A DNA stretch of 35,646 bases from an uncultured Collinsella sp. GTDB lineage: Bacteria; Actinomycetota; Coriobacteriia; Coriobacteriales; Coriobacteriaceae. The position numbers and the translations under genes are program-made. Shown here piece by piece: positions 7,980 to 15,027 of the stretch. The stretch spans positions 1 through 35,646 of the forward strand of contig CAKUEZ010000010.1 of NCBI GenBank assembly GCA_934646965.1, read 5' to 3'. Numbering within the stretch: position 1 is the first letter of the stretch; every line of letters begins with the position of its first letter. The notes under the pieces are model-generated. The model searched no databases. It saw nothing but the letters and a program-made list of their open reading frames with translations, and was not told the origin of the DNA.

Positions 7980-8477
7980 ATGAGGATTTTTAGCCCCAAA
8001 CGATATGTTGCCTCGGTCGATCGCATCGACCTCGATACCCTGTGGGCCGACGGCAAGCGCGCCATTCTGCTCGATCGCGACAACACCCTGGTGCCGCGTG
8101 ATACCGAGCAGGTTCCCGCTGCGGTCTCTGCTTGGCTCGATGCAGCCCACGCCAAGGGCTTTAAGCTGTGCATGGTGTCCAATAACTGGCATCGCGACCA
8201 GGTTATGGCATCGGCGCGCGAGCTGGGGCTCGAGGCCATCAGCCACGCCATGAAGCCGGCGCCGTTTGCCCTGAAGGCAGGCCTTAAGCGCCTGGGTGCC
8301 TCGGCCGACGAGGCCGTGCTGATCGGCGACCAACTCTACACGGACGTGTGGAGCGGCAACTTTGCCGGTGTCGATACCATCCTGGTGAAGCCGCAGGCCA
8401 CGCAGGACCTGTGGTATACACAGATCTTCCGTATCTTTGAGCGCCGGGCCCTGCGCGACCTTCCCTGCGAGGAATAG
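7980..8477 (+). CDS. YqeG family HAD-IIIA phosphatase
   Basis: The 165-residue protein begins at ATG 7980, two bases after the mltG stop; a TTG four codons earlier would overlap mltG and is less likely. HAD motif I is LLDRDNTLVP with the nucleophile and acid/base Asp pair, motif II is MVSNN, the Lys of motif III is in MKPAPFALKAGL, and motif IV is IGDQLYTDV. This set and size match the YqeG group, whose B. subtilis and plant relatives act as phosphatidylglycerophosphate or related phosphatases. The substrate here is not shown. It lies just ahead of aroK with 8 bases between, in the same tight operon. Confidence 0.9.
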   Translation: MRIFSPKRYVASVDRIDLDTLWADGKRAILLDRDNTLVPRDTEQVPAAVSAWLDAAHAKGFKLCMVSNNWHRDQVMASARELGLEAISHAMKPAPFALKAGLKRLGASADEAVLIGDQLYTDVWSGNFAGVDTILVKPQATQDLWYTQIFRIFERRALRDLPCEE

Positions 8478-8485
8478 GTCTCGTC

Positions 8486-9019
8486 ATGTCCCAGCACACC
8501 AAACACGGCTGCGACCATATCTTCTTTATCGGCTTTTTGGGCGCGGGCAAGTCGACGCTCGCGCGCAACGTCGGCAATATGTTCAAGCGTCGGTTTATCG
8601 ATACCGACCGCCTGGTCGTGCGCCGATGCGGCAAGTCGGTGACCGAGATTTTTGAGACCGAGGGCGAGGATCGTTTTCGCGAGCTCGAGACCTCGGCGCT
8701 CCGTTCGCTTCAAAGCGAGCGCAGCCTGCTGGTTTCGTGCGGGGGCGGTATCGTGGAGACGCCGGTGAACATTGAGTTGATGCACGAGATGGGTACGTGC
8801 GTGTATCTCGAGGGCGATTTTGAGGACTCGATGCGCCAGATCCGCCGCTCCGATACCCGGCCCGATTTCCGTTCGCCCGAGCATGCGGCGCAGCTCTTTG
8901 AGCACCGCCGTCCGCTGTATCGCCAGGCCGCCGACCTCACCCTTGATATCCGCAACAAGTCCTTTGAGGACGTTTCCTACCTTTGTGCCGAGATGCTTTT
9001 GGAGCGTGGACTGCTATGA
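8486..9019 (+). CDS. aroK: Shikimate kinase
   Basis: The enzyme (177 residues) phosphorylates shikimate at O3 using ATP, in the pathway to chorismate. Its active site looks intact: Walker A GFLGAGKST at residues 16-24, shikimate-binding Asp in FIDTD (39-41), Arg in EDRFRELE, the CGGGIV loop, the lid Arg in RSDTRPDF and the late Arg in RRPLYRQAADLTL. The stop overlaps the next ATG as ATGA, so the downstream AroB-like protein is translationally coupled. A functional kinase beside a non-functional-looking dehydroquinate synthase is notable. A different substrate cannot be excluded, but no residue change points that way. Confidence 0.93.
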   Translation: MSQHTKHGCDHIFFIGFLGAGKSTLARNVGNMFKRRFIDTDRLVVRRCGKSVTEIFETEGEDRFRELETSALRSLQSERSLLVSCGGGIVETPVNIELMHEMGTCVYLEGDFEDSMRQIRRSDTRPDFRSPEHAAQLFEHRRPLYRQAADLTLDIRNKSFEDVSYLCAEMLLERGLL

Positions 9020-10125
9020 TTCGCCGTCAACTCATCAATTTCCAAAACCGTAGCGTCGATGTTCGCGTTGGATTGGGTGCGTTCGAGGAGCTGTCGCGCA
9101 TGTTTGCCTCTGCCGTGGGCAAGCCTAAGCGCGCGATGGTCGTCTGGAATGCTGCCACGTCTGAGCGCTTTGGCGAGACGGTCGAGCATGCGCTGGTCGA
9201 TGCCGGTTTTGCCGTGTCGCAGCTCATCCTCGAGGTTTCGTCAACCGGTGCCACGCTGGCCGATGCCGATACCGTCTTTGGCGCTCTGTCGGCCAACGGT
9301 ATTACCTGCGACGATCTTGTTGTCGCCGTCGGTGATGCGGCGACGTGCTCGGTCGTTTGCTGGTGTGCCAACCAGTGGTGCGGCCGCACGGAGTGCGCGC
9401 TGCTGCCGACGACCTTCGATGCCATGCTCACGGTCGCGACGACGATGGAGCCGCTCGTTTCCTCGAGCGAGCACGCGCTTCCCGCCATCGCGTTTCGCCC
9501 TGAGCCGGGCTTGGTCGTGTGTGACCTCGACCTTGTTCGCGAGGCCGACCCCGAGGACCTCAAGCGCGGGTATGCCGTGCTCGTGGCCACTATGCTCTCG
9601 AGCAGCAAGTCGCGCTGGAACCAGTTCACCGAGACCGTCCCCGAGATTCTCGCGGGCGAGGAGGTTGCGCTCGTCAATGCCGTGCAGTGGTCCCAGACCG
9701 CGCGCAAGGACGTGCTCATGGCTACGAACCCCAGCGCCCGCCACGCCCTCGACTTTGGCAGGACGGGGGAGCGCACGTTACGTGCCTGCTTGGGCGATGC
9801 CGCGGCGCAGGTTCCCACCTACCAGCTGCTGTCCGAGGGTATGCGGTTCGAGTCGCGTCTTGCCCACGATGCCTGCGACTTTGATATCGATTACGTCTTT
9901 GAGGTCGACGATTGCCTGGAAGACTTCGGTATCGAGGAGCTTGCCTTTGACCTTGAGCCGGAGGCTTTTATTGCCGAGTTCCGCAATCAGCAATTTGCAC
10001 GTTCGAACCGTAGCATGCTGCCGCTGCCTGCAGCACTTGGCGCCATTCGTCTGACCAACGTCGAGGACGAGGTTCTTGAGCGCCATGCCCAAGCCTACTT
10101 GGCTTCTCGCAAGGAACTTCTCTAA
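9016..10125 (+). CDS. Degenerate 3-dehydroquinate synthase homologue (likely pseudoenzyme)
   Basis: The 369-residue protein starts at an ATG overlapping the aroK stop. The AroB fold can be followed along its length: an N-terminal beta/alpha part, DDLVVAVG, LLPTTFDAML, GLVVCDLD, ARHALDFGRTGERTLRA, SEGM and a late LPLPAALG segment that matches LPLAIG in AroB. The key positions are changed. The Gly-rich NAD loop (GGGVVGD) reads GDAATCS at about 106-112. SSVGGKT loses its Gly-Gly-Lys. The metal-binding Glu of AEVIKYG becomes Val188. The His residues of GHTFGHA become Arg249 and Arg253, and HGEAV becomes TYQLL. Dehydroquinate synthase chemistry is therefore unlikely. The frame is long and unbroken, so it is not simply decaying. 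A regulatory, scaffolding or new binding role is possible; neither is demonstrated. Confidence 0.8.
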   Translation: MIRRQLINFQNRSVDVRVGLGAFEELSRMFASAVGKPKRAMVVWNAATSERFGETVEHALVDAGFAVSQLILEVSSTGATLADADTVFGALSANGITCDDLVVAVGDAATCSVVCWCANQWCGRTECALLPTTFDAMLTVATTMEPLVSSSEHALPAIAFRPEPGLVVCDLDLVREADPEDLKRGYAVLVATMLSSSKSRWNQFTETVPEILAGEEVALVNAVQWSQTARKDVLMATNPSARHALDFGRTGERTLRACLGDAAAQVPTYQLLSEGMRFESRLAHDACDFDIDYVFEVDDCLEDFGIEELAFDLEPEAFIAEFRNQQFARSNRSMLPLPAALGAIRLTNVEDEVLERHAQAYLASRKELL

Positions 10126-10130
10126 GTTTA

Positions 10131-10159
10131 TTGACATCCATCGTCTTTCGTATCATGTT
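10131..10159 (+). promoter_or_regulatory. Possible promoter for the M24 peptidase gene
   Basis: A perfect TTGACA (10131-10136) lies just after the AroB-like stop. With a 17-nt spacer the -10 would be the weak CATGTT (10154-10159); TATCAT (10151-10156) is better but only 14 nt away. The 131-bp gap and an AGAAAGGA ribosome site before 10257 support separate transcription. Confidence 0.45.
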
Positions 10160-10256
10160 GAGGGGCGGGTTTCAATCGGTTACGGATAGCTCGCGATTTC
10201 GTACGTTGATTGAGCCCGCTCCGTCTTTATGTGACGACAACAAGAAAGGAATCTGC

Positions 10257-11387
10257 ATGTCTGAGTTTGCTGCCGGTCCTGCCGGTCGTATCGAGCGTGT
10301 CCGCGCTCTGATGGTTGAGCGCGGCTACGACGCCATCGTGGTGCGCGACGAGGCCAACCTTCGTTGGCTTACGGGCGTGAAGGGCGTCTTCGACTATACC
10401 TTCGAGTTCCCGCACGCCGCGTTTATTACGGCCGACCAGTGCCTGTTCCATACCGACTCGCGCTACCTCAACAGCTTTGAGGAGAATACGCCCGCCGGCA
10501 GCCCCTGGGTCTACGACATGGACGAGGGCACCATCCCCGGCTGGGTCGCCGGCAAGATCGCGGCCAACAAGTGCCGCGTCTGCGCCGTCGAGGACGACAT
10601 GCAGATCAACTTCTATCAGGGCATTCAGCGTGGCCTTGAGGATCGCTCCGTAGCCTGCATGCTGCCGCTGATGCATGACGACATCCGCAAGATGCGCGCC
10701 ATCAAGGATGCCGAGGAGATCGAGCTCATGCGCCATGCGCAGTCGATCACCGATGCCGCCTTCCAGCACATGCTTGGCTTTATTAAGCCCGGTATGACCG
10801 AGAAGCAGGTCCGCAACGAGCTTGAGAACTTTATGTTCGCCAACGGCGCCGACAGCTTGGCCTTCGGCTCCATCGTGGCGAGTGGCCCCAATACCGCCAA
10901 CCCGCATGCCGTCCCGAGCGACCGCGTGATCGAGAAGGGCGACTTTGTCCTGATGGACTACGGCGCGGGCTACTGCGACTACCGCTCTGACATGACTCGT
11001 ACCGTCGTGATGGGCGAGCCCACCCAGGAGCAGCTCGACCTGTACGCGCTCGTGCGCCGCACCCACGAGGAGTGCGTCGCCGCCATCCATCCGGGCGTGG
11101 AGGGCAACGACATTTTCAAGCTTTCCAAGAAGATCATCGGCGATGCCGGCTATGGCGATTACTACAACCATGGTCTGGGCCACGGCGTGGGTATCGACAT
11201 CCACGAGCTGCCCAACTTCAACCGCAGCAAGAACATCATCGAGGTCGGCTCGGTTATCACCATGGAGCCCGGCGTGTACCTGCCCGGCGTGGGCGGCGTG
11301 CGCCTGGAGGACTACGGCGTCGTCACCGAGAACGGCTATGAGCCCTTCACCAAGACCCCGCATGACCTCCACATCATCGACTGCTAG
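10257..11387 (+). CDS. M24 family Xaa-Pro aminopeptidase/dipeptidase
   Basis: This is a 376-residue creatinase-fold metallopeptidase expected to remove N-terminal residues before proline in the cytosol. The ATG at 10257 follows a clear AGAAAGGA site; an upstream in-frame start at 10131 would read through the promoter region and has no support. The N-terminal creatinase_N domain (about residues 8-130) includes [16 protein letters not shown] and FHTDSRYL. The catalytic domain carries all five metal ligands: Asp in VLMDYGAGY, Asp in [10 protein letters not shown], His in [13 protein letters not shown], Glu in [10 protein letters not shown] and Glu in VRLEDYGVV. Genes of this type often precede efp, as here. 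PepQ/PapA-like naming would be reasonable, but specificity cannot be read from sequence. Confidence 0.93.
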   Translation: MSEFAAGPAGRIERVRALMVERGYDAIVVRDEANLRWLTGVKGVFDYTFEFPHAAFITADQCLFHTDSRYLNSFEENTPAGSPWVYDMDEGTIPGWVAGKIAANKCRVCAVEDDMQINFYQGIQRGLEDRSVACMLPLMHDDIRKMRAIKDAEEIELMRHAQSITDAAFQHMLGFIKPGMTEKQVRNELENFMFANGADSLAFGSIVASGPNTANPHAVPSDRVIEKGDFVLMDYGAGYCDYRSDMTRTVVMGEPTQEQLDLYALVRRTHEECVAAIHPGVEGNDIFKLSKKIIGDAGYGDYYNHGLGHGVGIDIHELPNFNRSKNIIEVGSVITMEPGVYLPGVGGVRLEDYGVVTENGYEPFTKTPHDLHIIDC

Positions 11388-11410
11388 GCTACCTCGGTAG
11401 ATAGTTTGGG

Positions 11411-11453
11411 GCGGGGCGTCCGGAATGTTTCGGGCGCCCCGCGTTCTCTTTTT
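11411..11453 (+). terminator. Intrinsic terminator after the M24 peptidase gene
   Basis: A 12-bp GC-rich stem (11411-11422 with 11431-11442, one G-T pair) encloses an 8-nt loop. It is followed by a pyrimidine stretch ending in five T (11449-11453). It separates the peptidase gene from efp. Confidence 0.85.
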
Positions 11454-11484
11454 ATGCGCTCGCCGCAGGCGCCGCCTGCAAGTG

Positions 11485-11490
11485 TATAAT
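11485..11490 (+). promoter_or_regulatory. Consensus -10 box upstream of efp
   Basis: A perfect TATAAT lies 58 bases before the efp ATG. No convincing -35 box is found at 15-18 bases; instead a small hairpin (GCAGGC/GCCTGC) occupies that stretch. This is probably the promoter for the efp to recN gene run. Confidence 0.55.
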
Positions 11491-11547
11491 TTCGGTCGTA
11501 TGTAATTTGGACGCCTGTGCGTTCTGCCCATAACAAGAAAGGTCGAT

Positions 11548-12111
11548 ATGCCTACCATTTCTACCGCCGACTTCAAGAACGGCCTCGGTCTCCGCATTAA
11601 GGACAAGGTCTACACCATCGTCGAGTTCCAGCATGTCAAGCCGGGCAAGGGCGGCGCTTTCGTGCGCTACAAGACCCGCGACATCAAGAGCGGCCGCGTC
11701 GTCGAGAACACCTGCAACGCCGGCACCAAGTTCGAGAGCGTCATGCTCACCACCCGTGAGTTCCAGTACCTCTACAACGATGGCGCCGACTACATCTTCA
11801 TGGACAACGAGTCCTACGAGCAGGTTCCCGTTCCCGAGGACATGGTGGGCGAGAACTCCAAGTGGCTGCGCGAGAATGACACCTGCCAGCTGCTCTTCGC
11901 CGACGACGAGCTCATGGGCGTGACGCCTCCGATGTTCATCGAGACCACCATTGTCCAGACCGACCCGGGCTTTAAGGGCGACACCGTCCAGGGTTCCACC
12001 AAGCCGGCCACCATCGACACCGGCGCTGTCATCCAGGTCCCCATGTACCTCAACGAGGGCGAGGTCATCAAGGTTGACACCCGCGACGGCAAGTTCGTCT
12101 CCCGCGTCTAG
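11548..12111 (+). CDS. efp: Elongation factor P
   Basis: EF-P (187 residues, normal length) binds between the ribosomal P and E sites and relieves stalling at polyproline stretches. All three beta-barrel domains are visible. Domain I carries the loop HVKPGKGGAF with Lys34 at the tip, the residue modified in many bacteria. Domains II and III follow, ending in GEVIKVDTRDGKFVSRV. An AAGAAAGG site precedes the ATG. No EpmA/EpmB or YmfI-type modification gene is in the window. Polyproline-containing clients such as MltG are nearby, but that link is only suggestive. The Asp23/Gls24 gene follows after 24 bases. Confidence 0.98.
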   Translation: MPTISTADFKNGLGLRIKDKVYTIVEFQHVKPGKGGAFVRYKTRDIKSGRVVENTCNAGTKFESVMLTTREFQYLYNDGADYIFMDNESYEQVPVPEDMVGENSKWLRENDTCQLLFADDELMGVTPPMFIETTIVQTDPGFKGDTVQGSTKPATIDTGAVIQVPMYLNEGEVIKVDTRDGKFVSRV

Positions 12112-12135
12112 CAACCAACTCTTCTAGGAGGACTC

Positions 12136-12498
12136 ATGCCCCAGGAAATCAAGATTGACGGCATCGGCATTTCGCCCGATGTTCTGACCGCCATCGTCTC
12201 GCGCGCCGTGTCCGATGTCGAGGGCATCGCCTCCGTTGGCGTCAAGGACCTTGCCACCAACCTTGTCTCCATGATGCTTTCGTCCAAGGCCCCGGCTTCC
12301 GAGCCGGCGGTCGAGGTCGAGGTCATCGGCGACAAGCTCGCACTTACCGTGCGCGTCGTGGTGTTCTTTGGCTATCCGTTCAAGAAACTCGCCGAGGCCG
12401 TTCGCGCCGCCGTGGTCGCCGCTATCGATGCCCAGGTGGGCGTCGAGGTCGAGCGCGTTGACGTTTGTATCGACGGCCTCGTTTTCCCCAAGGAGTAA
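12136..12498 (+). CDS. Asp23/Gls24 family envelope stress response protein
   Basis: The 120-residue alpha/beta protein of the DUF322/Asp23 family starts after a strong TAGGAGG site. Typical blocks are visible: GIGISPDVLTAIVSRAVSDVEGI near the N-terminus and VEVIGDKLALTVRVVVFFGY in the middle. A C-terminal block, GVEVERVDVCIDGLVFP, completes the set. Family members are abundant soluble or membrane-tethered proteins linked to cell-envelope or alkaline stress. A copy between efp and nusB is a common arrangement in Gram-positive bacteria (YqhY in B. subtilis, linked to acetyl-CoA carboxylase control). The exact role here is not known. Confidence 0.92.
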   Translation: MPQEIKIDGIGISPDVLTAIVSRAVSDVEGIASVGVKDLATNLVSMMLSSKAPASEPAVEVEVIGDKLALTVRVVVFFGYPFKKLAEAVRAAVVAAIDAQVGVEVERVDVCIDGLVFPKE

Positions 12499-12501
12499 CC
12501 T

Positions 12502-13089
12502 TTGAGCCTTAAGGTTTATCGCGGGCGCACGCTTGCCCGCAGTCAGGCGCTGCAGCTGCTGTTCCAGGCCGAGGCCACGGACAGCCCGCTCGAGCGCGTC
12601 CTCGAGGGCGATTTCCTGATCTCGAAGGGTCCCCTCGACCCCTACGCGCTGGAGCTTTGCCGCGGTGCCTACGAGCATATCGATCGCATCGACTGCGCTC
12701 TGCGCGCCGTCGCCAAGAACTGGGATCTTATGCGCATGCCCGGCGCCGACCGCAACCTGCTGCGTATCGCCGTCTACGAGATGCGCTTCCTCACGGATGA
12801 GGAGGTCTCGGACGCTATCGTGATTAACGAGGCCGTTGAGATCGCCAAGGCATACGGTACCGACCAGTCCGCGTCGTTCGTTAACGGCGTGCTGGGCAAG
12901 ATCGCCCGCAGCGAGGAACTGCCGGGCGAGGATCTGTACCAGGAGCTGCTGGCCGAGGATCGCGCCCGCGAGGAAGCCCAGGCTGCCGAAGCTGCCGCCA
13001 AGGTCGCTGCCGCTCAGGCTGCCGCCGGTGTGCTGACCGAGGATGCGGACGCCGCAGAGGCCGTCGAGGCCGACTCCGTCGAGGAGTAG
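12502..13089 (+). CDS. nusB: Transcription antitermination factor NusB
   Basis: NusB joins NusE (S10) on boxA RNA and supports rRNA antitermination. The TTG at 12502 follows an AAGGAG site and gives the normal N-terminus RGRTLARSQALQLLFQAEAT. The all-helical core runs to about residue 140 and includes RNLLRIAVYEMRFL, DEEVSDAIVINEAVEIAKAYG and SASFVNGVLGKIAR, all classic NusB blocks. The protein is 195 residues against a usual 130-150. The extra length is an Ala/Glu-rich tail (about residues 150-195) of probably disordered character. It is co-transcribed with the Gls24 gene upstream and xseB two bases downstream. Confidence 0.95.
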   Translation: MSLKVYRGRTLARSQALQLLFQAEATDSPLERVLEGDFLISKGPLDPYALELCRGAYEHIDRIDCALRAVAKNWDLMRMPGADRNLLRIAVYEMRFLTDEEVSDAIVINEAVEIAKAYGTDQSASFVNGVLGKIARSEELPGEDLYQELLAEDRAREEAQAAEAAAKVAAAQAAAGVLTEDADAAEAVEADSVEE

Positions 13090-13091
13090 CC

Positions 13092-13358
13092 ATGCCAGAG
13101 GGTTCCGTCCGCAACTTCGACGAGATTTCGGTTCGTCTGGACCAGATTATCGCTACCGTTCGCTCCAAGGATACGTCCTTGGAGCGTTCGCTCGATCTGT
13201 TTGACGAGGCGATTGAGCTGGGTTCCCGCGCGGTCGACATGGTCGACAAGTTTGAGCTGACGCCGCGTGAGGCCGATAAGCTCGAGCAGGAATACGATGA
13301 GGATGCGGCTAACGAATCCCAGGGTACGCAGGCTGCATCTCCGGACACGAATGGTTGA
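13092..13358 (+). CDS. xseB: Exodeoxyribonuclease VII small subunit
   Basis: The 88-residue helical-hairpin protein matches XseB, which in several copies wraps the long XseA helix and completes exonuclease VII, a degrader of single-stranded DNA. The core FDEISVRLDQIIATVRSKDT and SLERSLDLFDEAIELGSR corresponds to the family pattern of a helix, a short turn with a Leu-Glu-x-Ser motif, and a second helix. The acidic C-terminal tail is not conserved. In many genomes xseA is adjacent; here it is absent from the window, so the partner must lie elsewhere. Its stop overlaps the tlyA start as TGATG. Confidence 0.85.
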   Translation: MPEGSVRNFDEISVRLDQIIATVRSKDTSLERSLDLFDEAIELGSRAVDMVDKFELTPREADKLEQEYDEDAANESQGTQAASPDTNG

Positions 13359-14170
13359 TGGCATTCATGAAACGCGTGCGTCTTGATGACGAACTGATTT
13401 CACAGGGCATCTGCGCCGATCGCGCGGATGCCCTTCGCACTCTTATGGCCGGCTTGGTCTCGAGCGGCGGCGAGCGCTTGACCTCGCCGGGTCTTAAGGT
13501 GACGCCGGGCCTGTCTCTGCATGTGAAGGGGCACATTCCCTACGTTGGGCGTGGTGGCCTTAAGCTCGAGGGCGCGCTCGATGCGTTTGACATCGACCCC
13601 ACGGGCCTTGCCTGCCTGGATGTCGGGTGTTCCACCGGCGGTTTTACCGACTGTCTGCTCAAGCGCGGCGCCGCGACCGTTGTCTCGGTGGACGTGGGGC
13701 GTGCCCAGTTTGATTGGTCGTTGCGCCAAGACGATCGCGTGACGCTCCATGAGCGCACCAACGTGACGCAGCTGCCCGAACTTGGTTATGCGAGCGCCAT
13801 CGACTTGGCCGTGTGCGATGTTTCGTTTACCAGCATCGCGAATATCATTGATGCGGTATTGGCGTGCCTGACGCCTGCGGCTTCGTTTTGCACATTGGTA
13901 AAGCCGCAGTTTGAAGCGCCGGCGGCGCTGGTGGGCGAGGGCGGCATCGTGACCGATCCCGCTGTGCGCGTCGACACACTCGTGGCAGCTATTGAGCTGT
14001 TCGCCGACAAGGGCCTGTTCCCGGTCGACGTGTGCGTGTCGCCCATCCACGGCGCCAAGGGCAACGTCGAGTTTTTCCTGTACGGCACGAGGTTCGTACC
14101 GGGTGAGCGGTCGCGCGACGAACTGCAATCCCAGGTATCGGTTTTGAGCGAGAAAGCTGCAACGCTATGA
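13358..14170 (+). CDS. tlyA: TlyA family RNA 2'-O-methyltransferase (S4 + FtsJ domains)
   Basis: TlyA (270 residues) methylates 2'-O of C1409 in 16S rRNA and, in some species, C1920 in 23S rRNA. An S4 RNA-binding domain covers about residues 5-65 (KRVRLDDELISQGICADRAD). The Rossmann methyltransferase follows with the SAM motif LDVGCSTGGFTD. Candidates for the K-D-K-E tetrad are Lys in RGGLKLEGAL, Asp in CDVSF, Lys in LVKPQFE and Glu in VEFFLYG. The start is set at ATG 13358, sharing bases with the xseB stop; ATG 13370 is also possible, and a TTG at 13355 is less likely. Its stop overlaps nadK as ATGA. Confidence 0.93.
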   Translation: MAFMKRVRLDDELISQGICADRADALRTLMAGLVSSGGERLTSPGLKVTPGLSLHVKGHIPYVGRGGLKLEGALDAFDIDPTGLACLDVGCSTGGFTDCLLKRGAATVVSVDVGRAQFDWSLRQDDRVTLHERTNVTQLPELGYASAIDLAVCDVSFTSIANIIDAVLACLTPAASFCTLVKPQFEAPAALVGEGGIVTDPAVRVDTLVAAIELFADKGLFPVDVCVSPIHGAKGNVEFFLYGTRFVPGERSRDELQSQVSVLSEKAATL

Positions 14171-15027
14171 AGGTCTTTCTGGTTCCCAATTATTACAAGC
14201 AAGAGGCGGTCGAGAGCGGCCTGATGCTCGAACTGTGGCTGACGCGCCAGGGCTACGAGGTTGCATGGGCAGCCGATCAGCGCTCGAAGATTCAAAGCTC
14301 GCCTGATGTTGATGATGCCGATCTGGTCATTACGCTCGGCGGCGACGGCACGCTGCTTCGCGCTGCCCGCATCCTCAACTATCGCGAGATTCCCATCCTT
14401 GGTCTTTCCTATGGTCACCTCGGCTTTTTGACGGCTGCGAGCCCCGAGGAGCGCGATATTTTGCAGGTCGTGAGCGACGCCTTATCCGGCGAGCTCCATG
14501 TGAGCCGCCGCGCCACCATCGCCGCGGATATCGTGTCCGTGCGCGACGACGGAACCAAGGACGTCGTGCGCGCCTTTGCCCTCAACGATATGGCGCTCAC
14601 CCGCGGCCCGCTTTCCGATATGGTCGAGTTCGACATTACCGTGTCGGGACACCATATCGATCGTCTGCGTGGCGACGGCGTGGTCGTGTCCACGGCGACC
14701 GGCTCTACGGGCTATGCGCTCAGTGCCGGCGGCCCTATCGTGAGCCCGGATTACACGGGTATGGTTTGCGTGCCCATCGCGCCGCACACGATTCAGGCGC
14801 GCGCCTTTTTGACCTCCCCGAGTGATGTCGTTGAGATCTTTATGTCCGACGACCGCCCGAGTGTTCCGGCGATTGCTATCGACGGCCAGTTTATTACCTG
14901 CGACGGTACCGTCGAGAGCGTGGCCGTGCGCCGCGGCCCCGGCGATGTGCTGCTGCTCGATTACGGCCCCGAGAGCTTCTATAACTCGGTGAGCCGCGTA
15001 TTCTACGGAGTTCGTCATGATCGATGA
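14167..15027 (+). CDS. nadK: NAD kinase
   Basis: NAD kinase (286 residues) makes NADP from NAD and ATP or polyphosphate. The GGDGT motif (ITLGGDGTLLRAARIL) and the NxD block FALNDMALTRG are present. The long Gly-rich stretch GDGVVVSTATGSTGYALSAG is also intact, as is SYGHLGFLTAA. The start overlaps the tlyA stop and the end overlaps recN by 11 bases. The tlyA-nadK-recN order is widespread in Gram-positive bacteria and in actinobacteria. Confidence 0.97.
   Translation: MKVFLVPNYYKQEAVESGLMLELWLTRQGYEVAWAADQRSKIQSSPDVDDADLVITLGGDGTLLRAARILNYREIPILGLSYGHLGFLTAASPEERDILQVVSDALSGELHVSRRATIAADIVSVRDDGTKDVVRAFALNDMALTRGPLSDMVEFDITVSGHHIDRLRGDGVVVSTATGSTGYALSAGGPIVSPDYTGMVCVPIAPHTIQARAFLTSPSDVVEIFMSDDRPSVPAIAIDGQFITCDGTVESVAVRRGPGDVLLLDYGPESFYNSVSRVFYGVRHDR

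Noticed and set aside
10131..10256. Upstream in-frame start for the M24 peptidase
   Set aside because: The extension covers the TTGACA promoter element, has no ribosome site, and adds residues absent from the family; ATG 10257 has a clear site.
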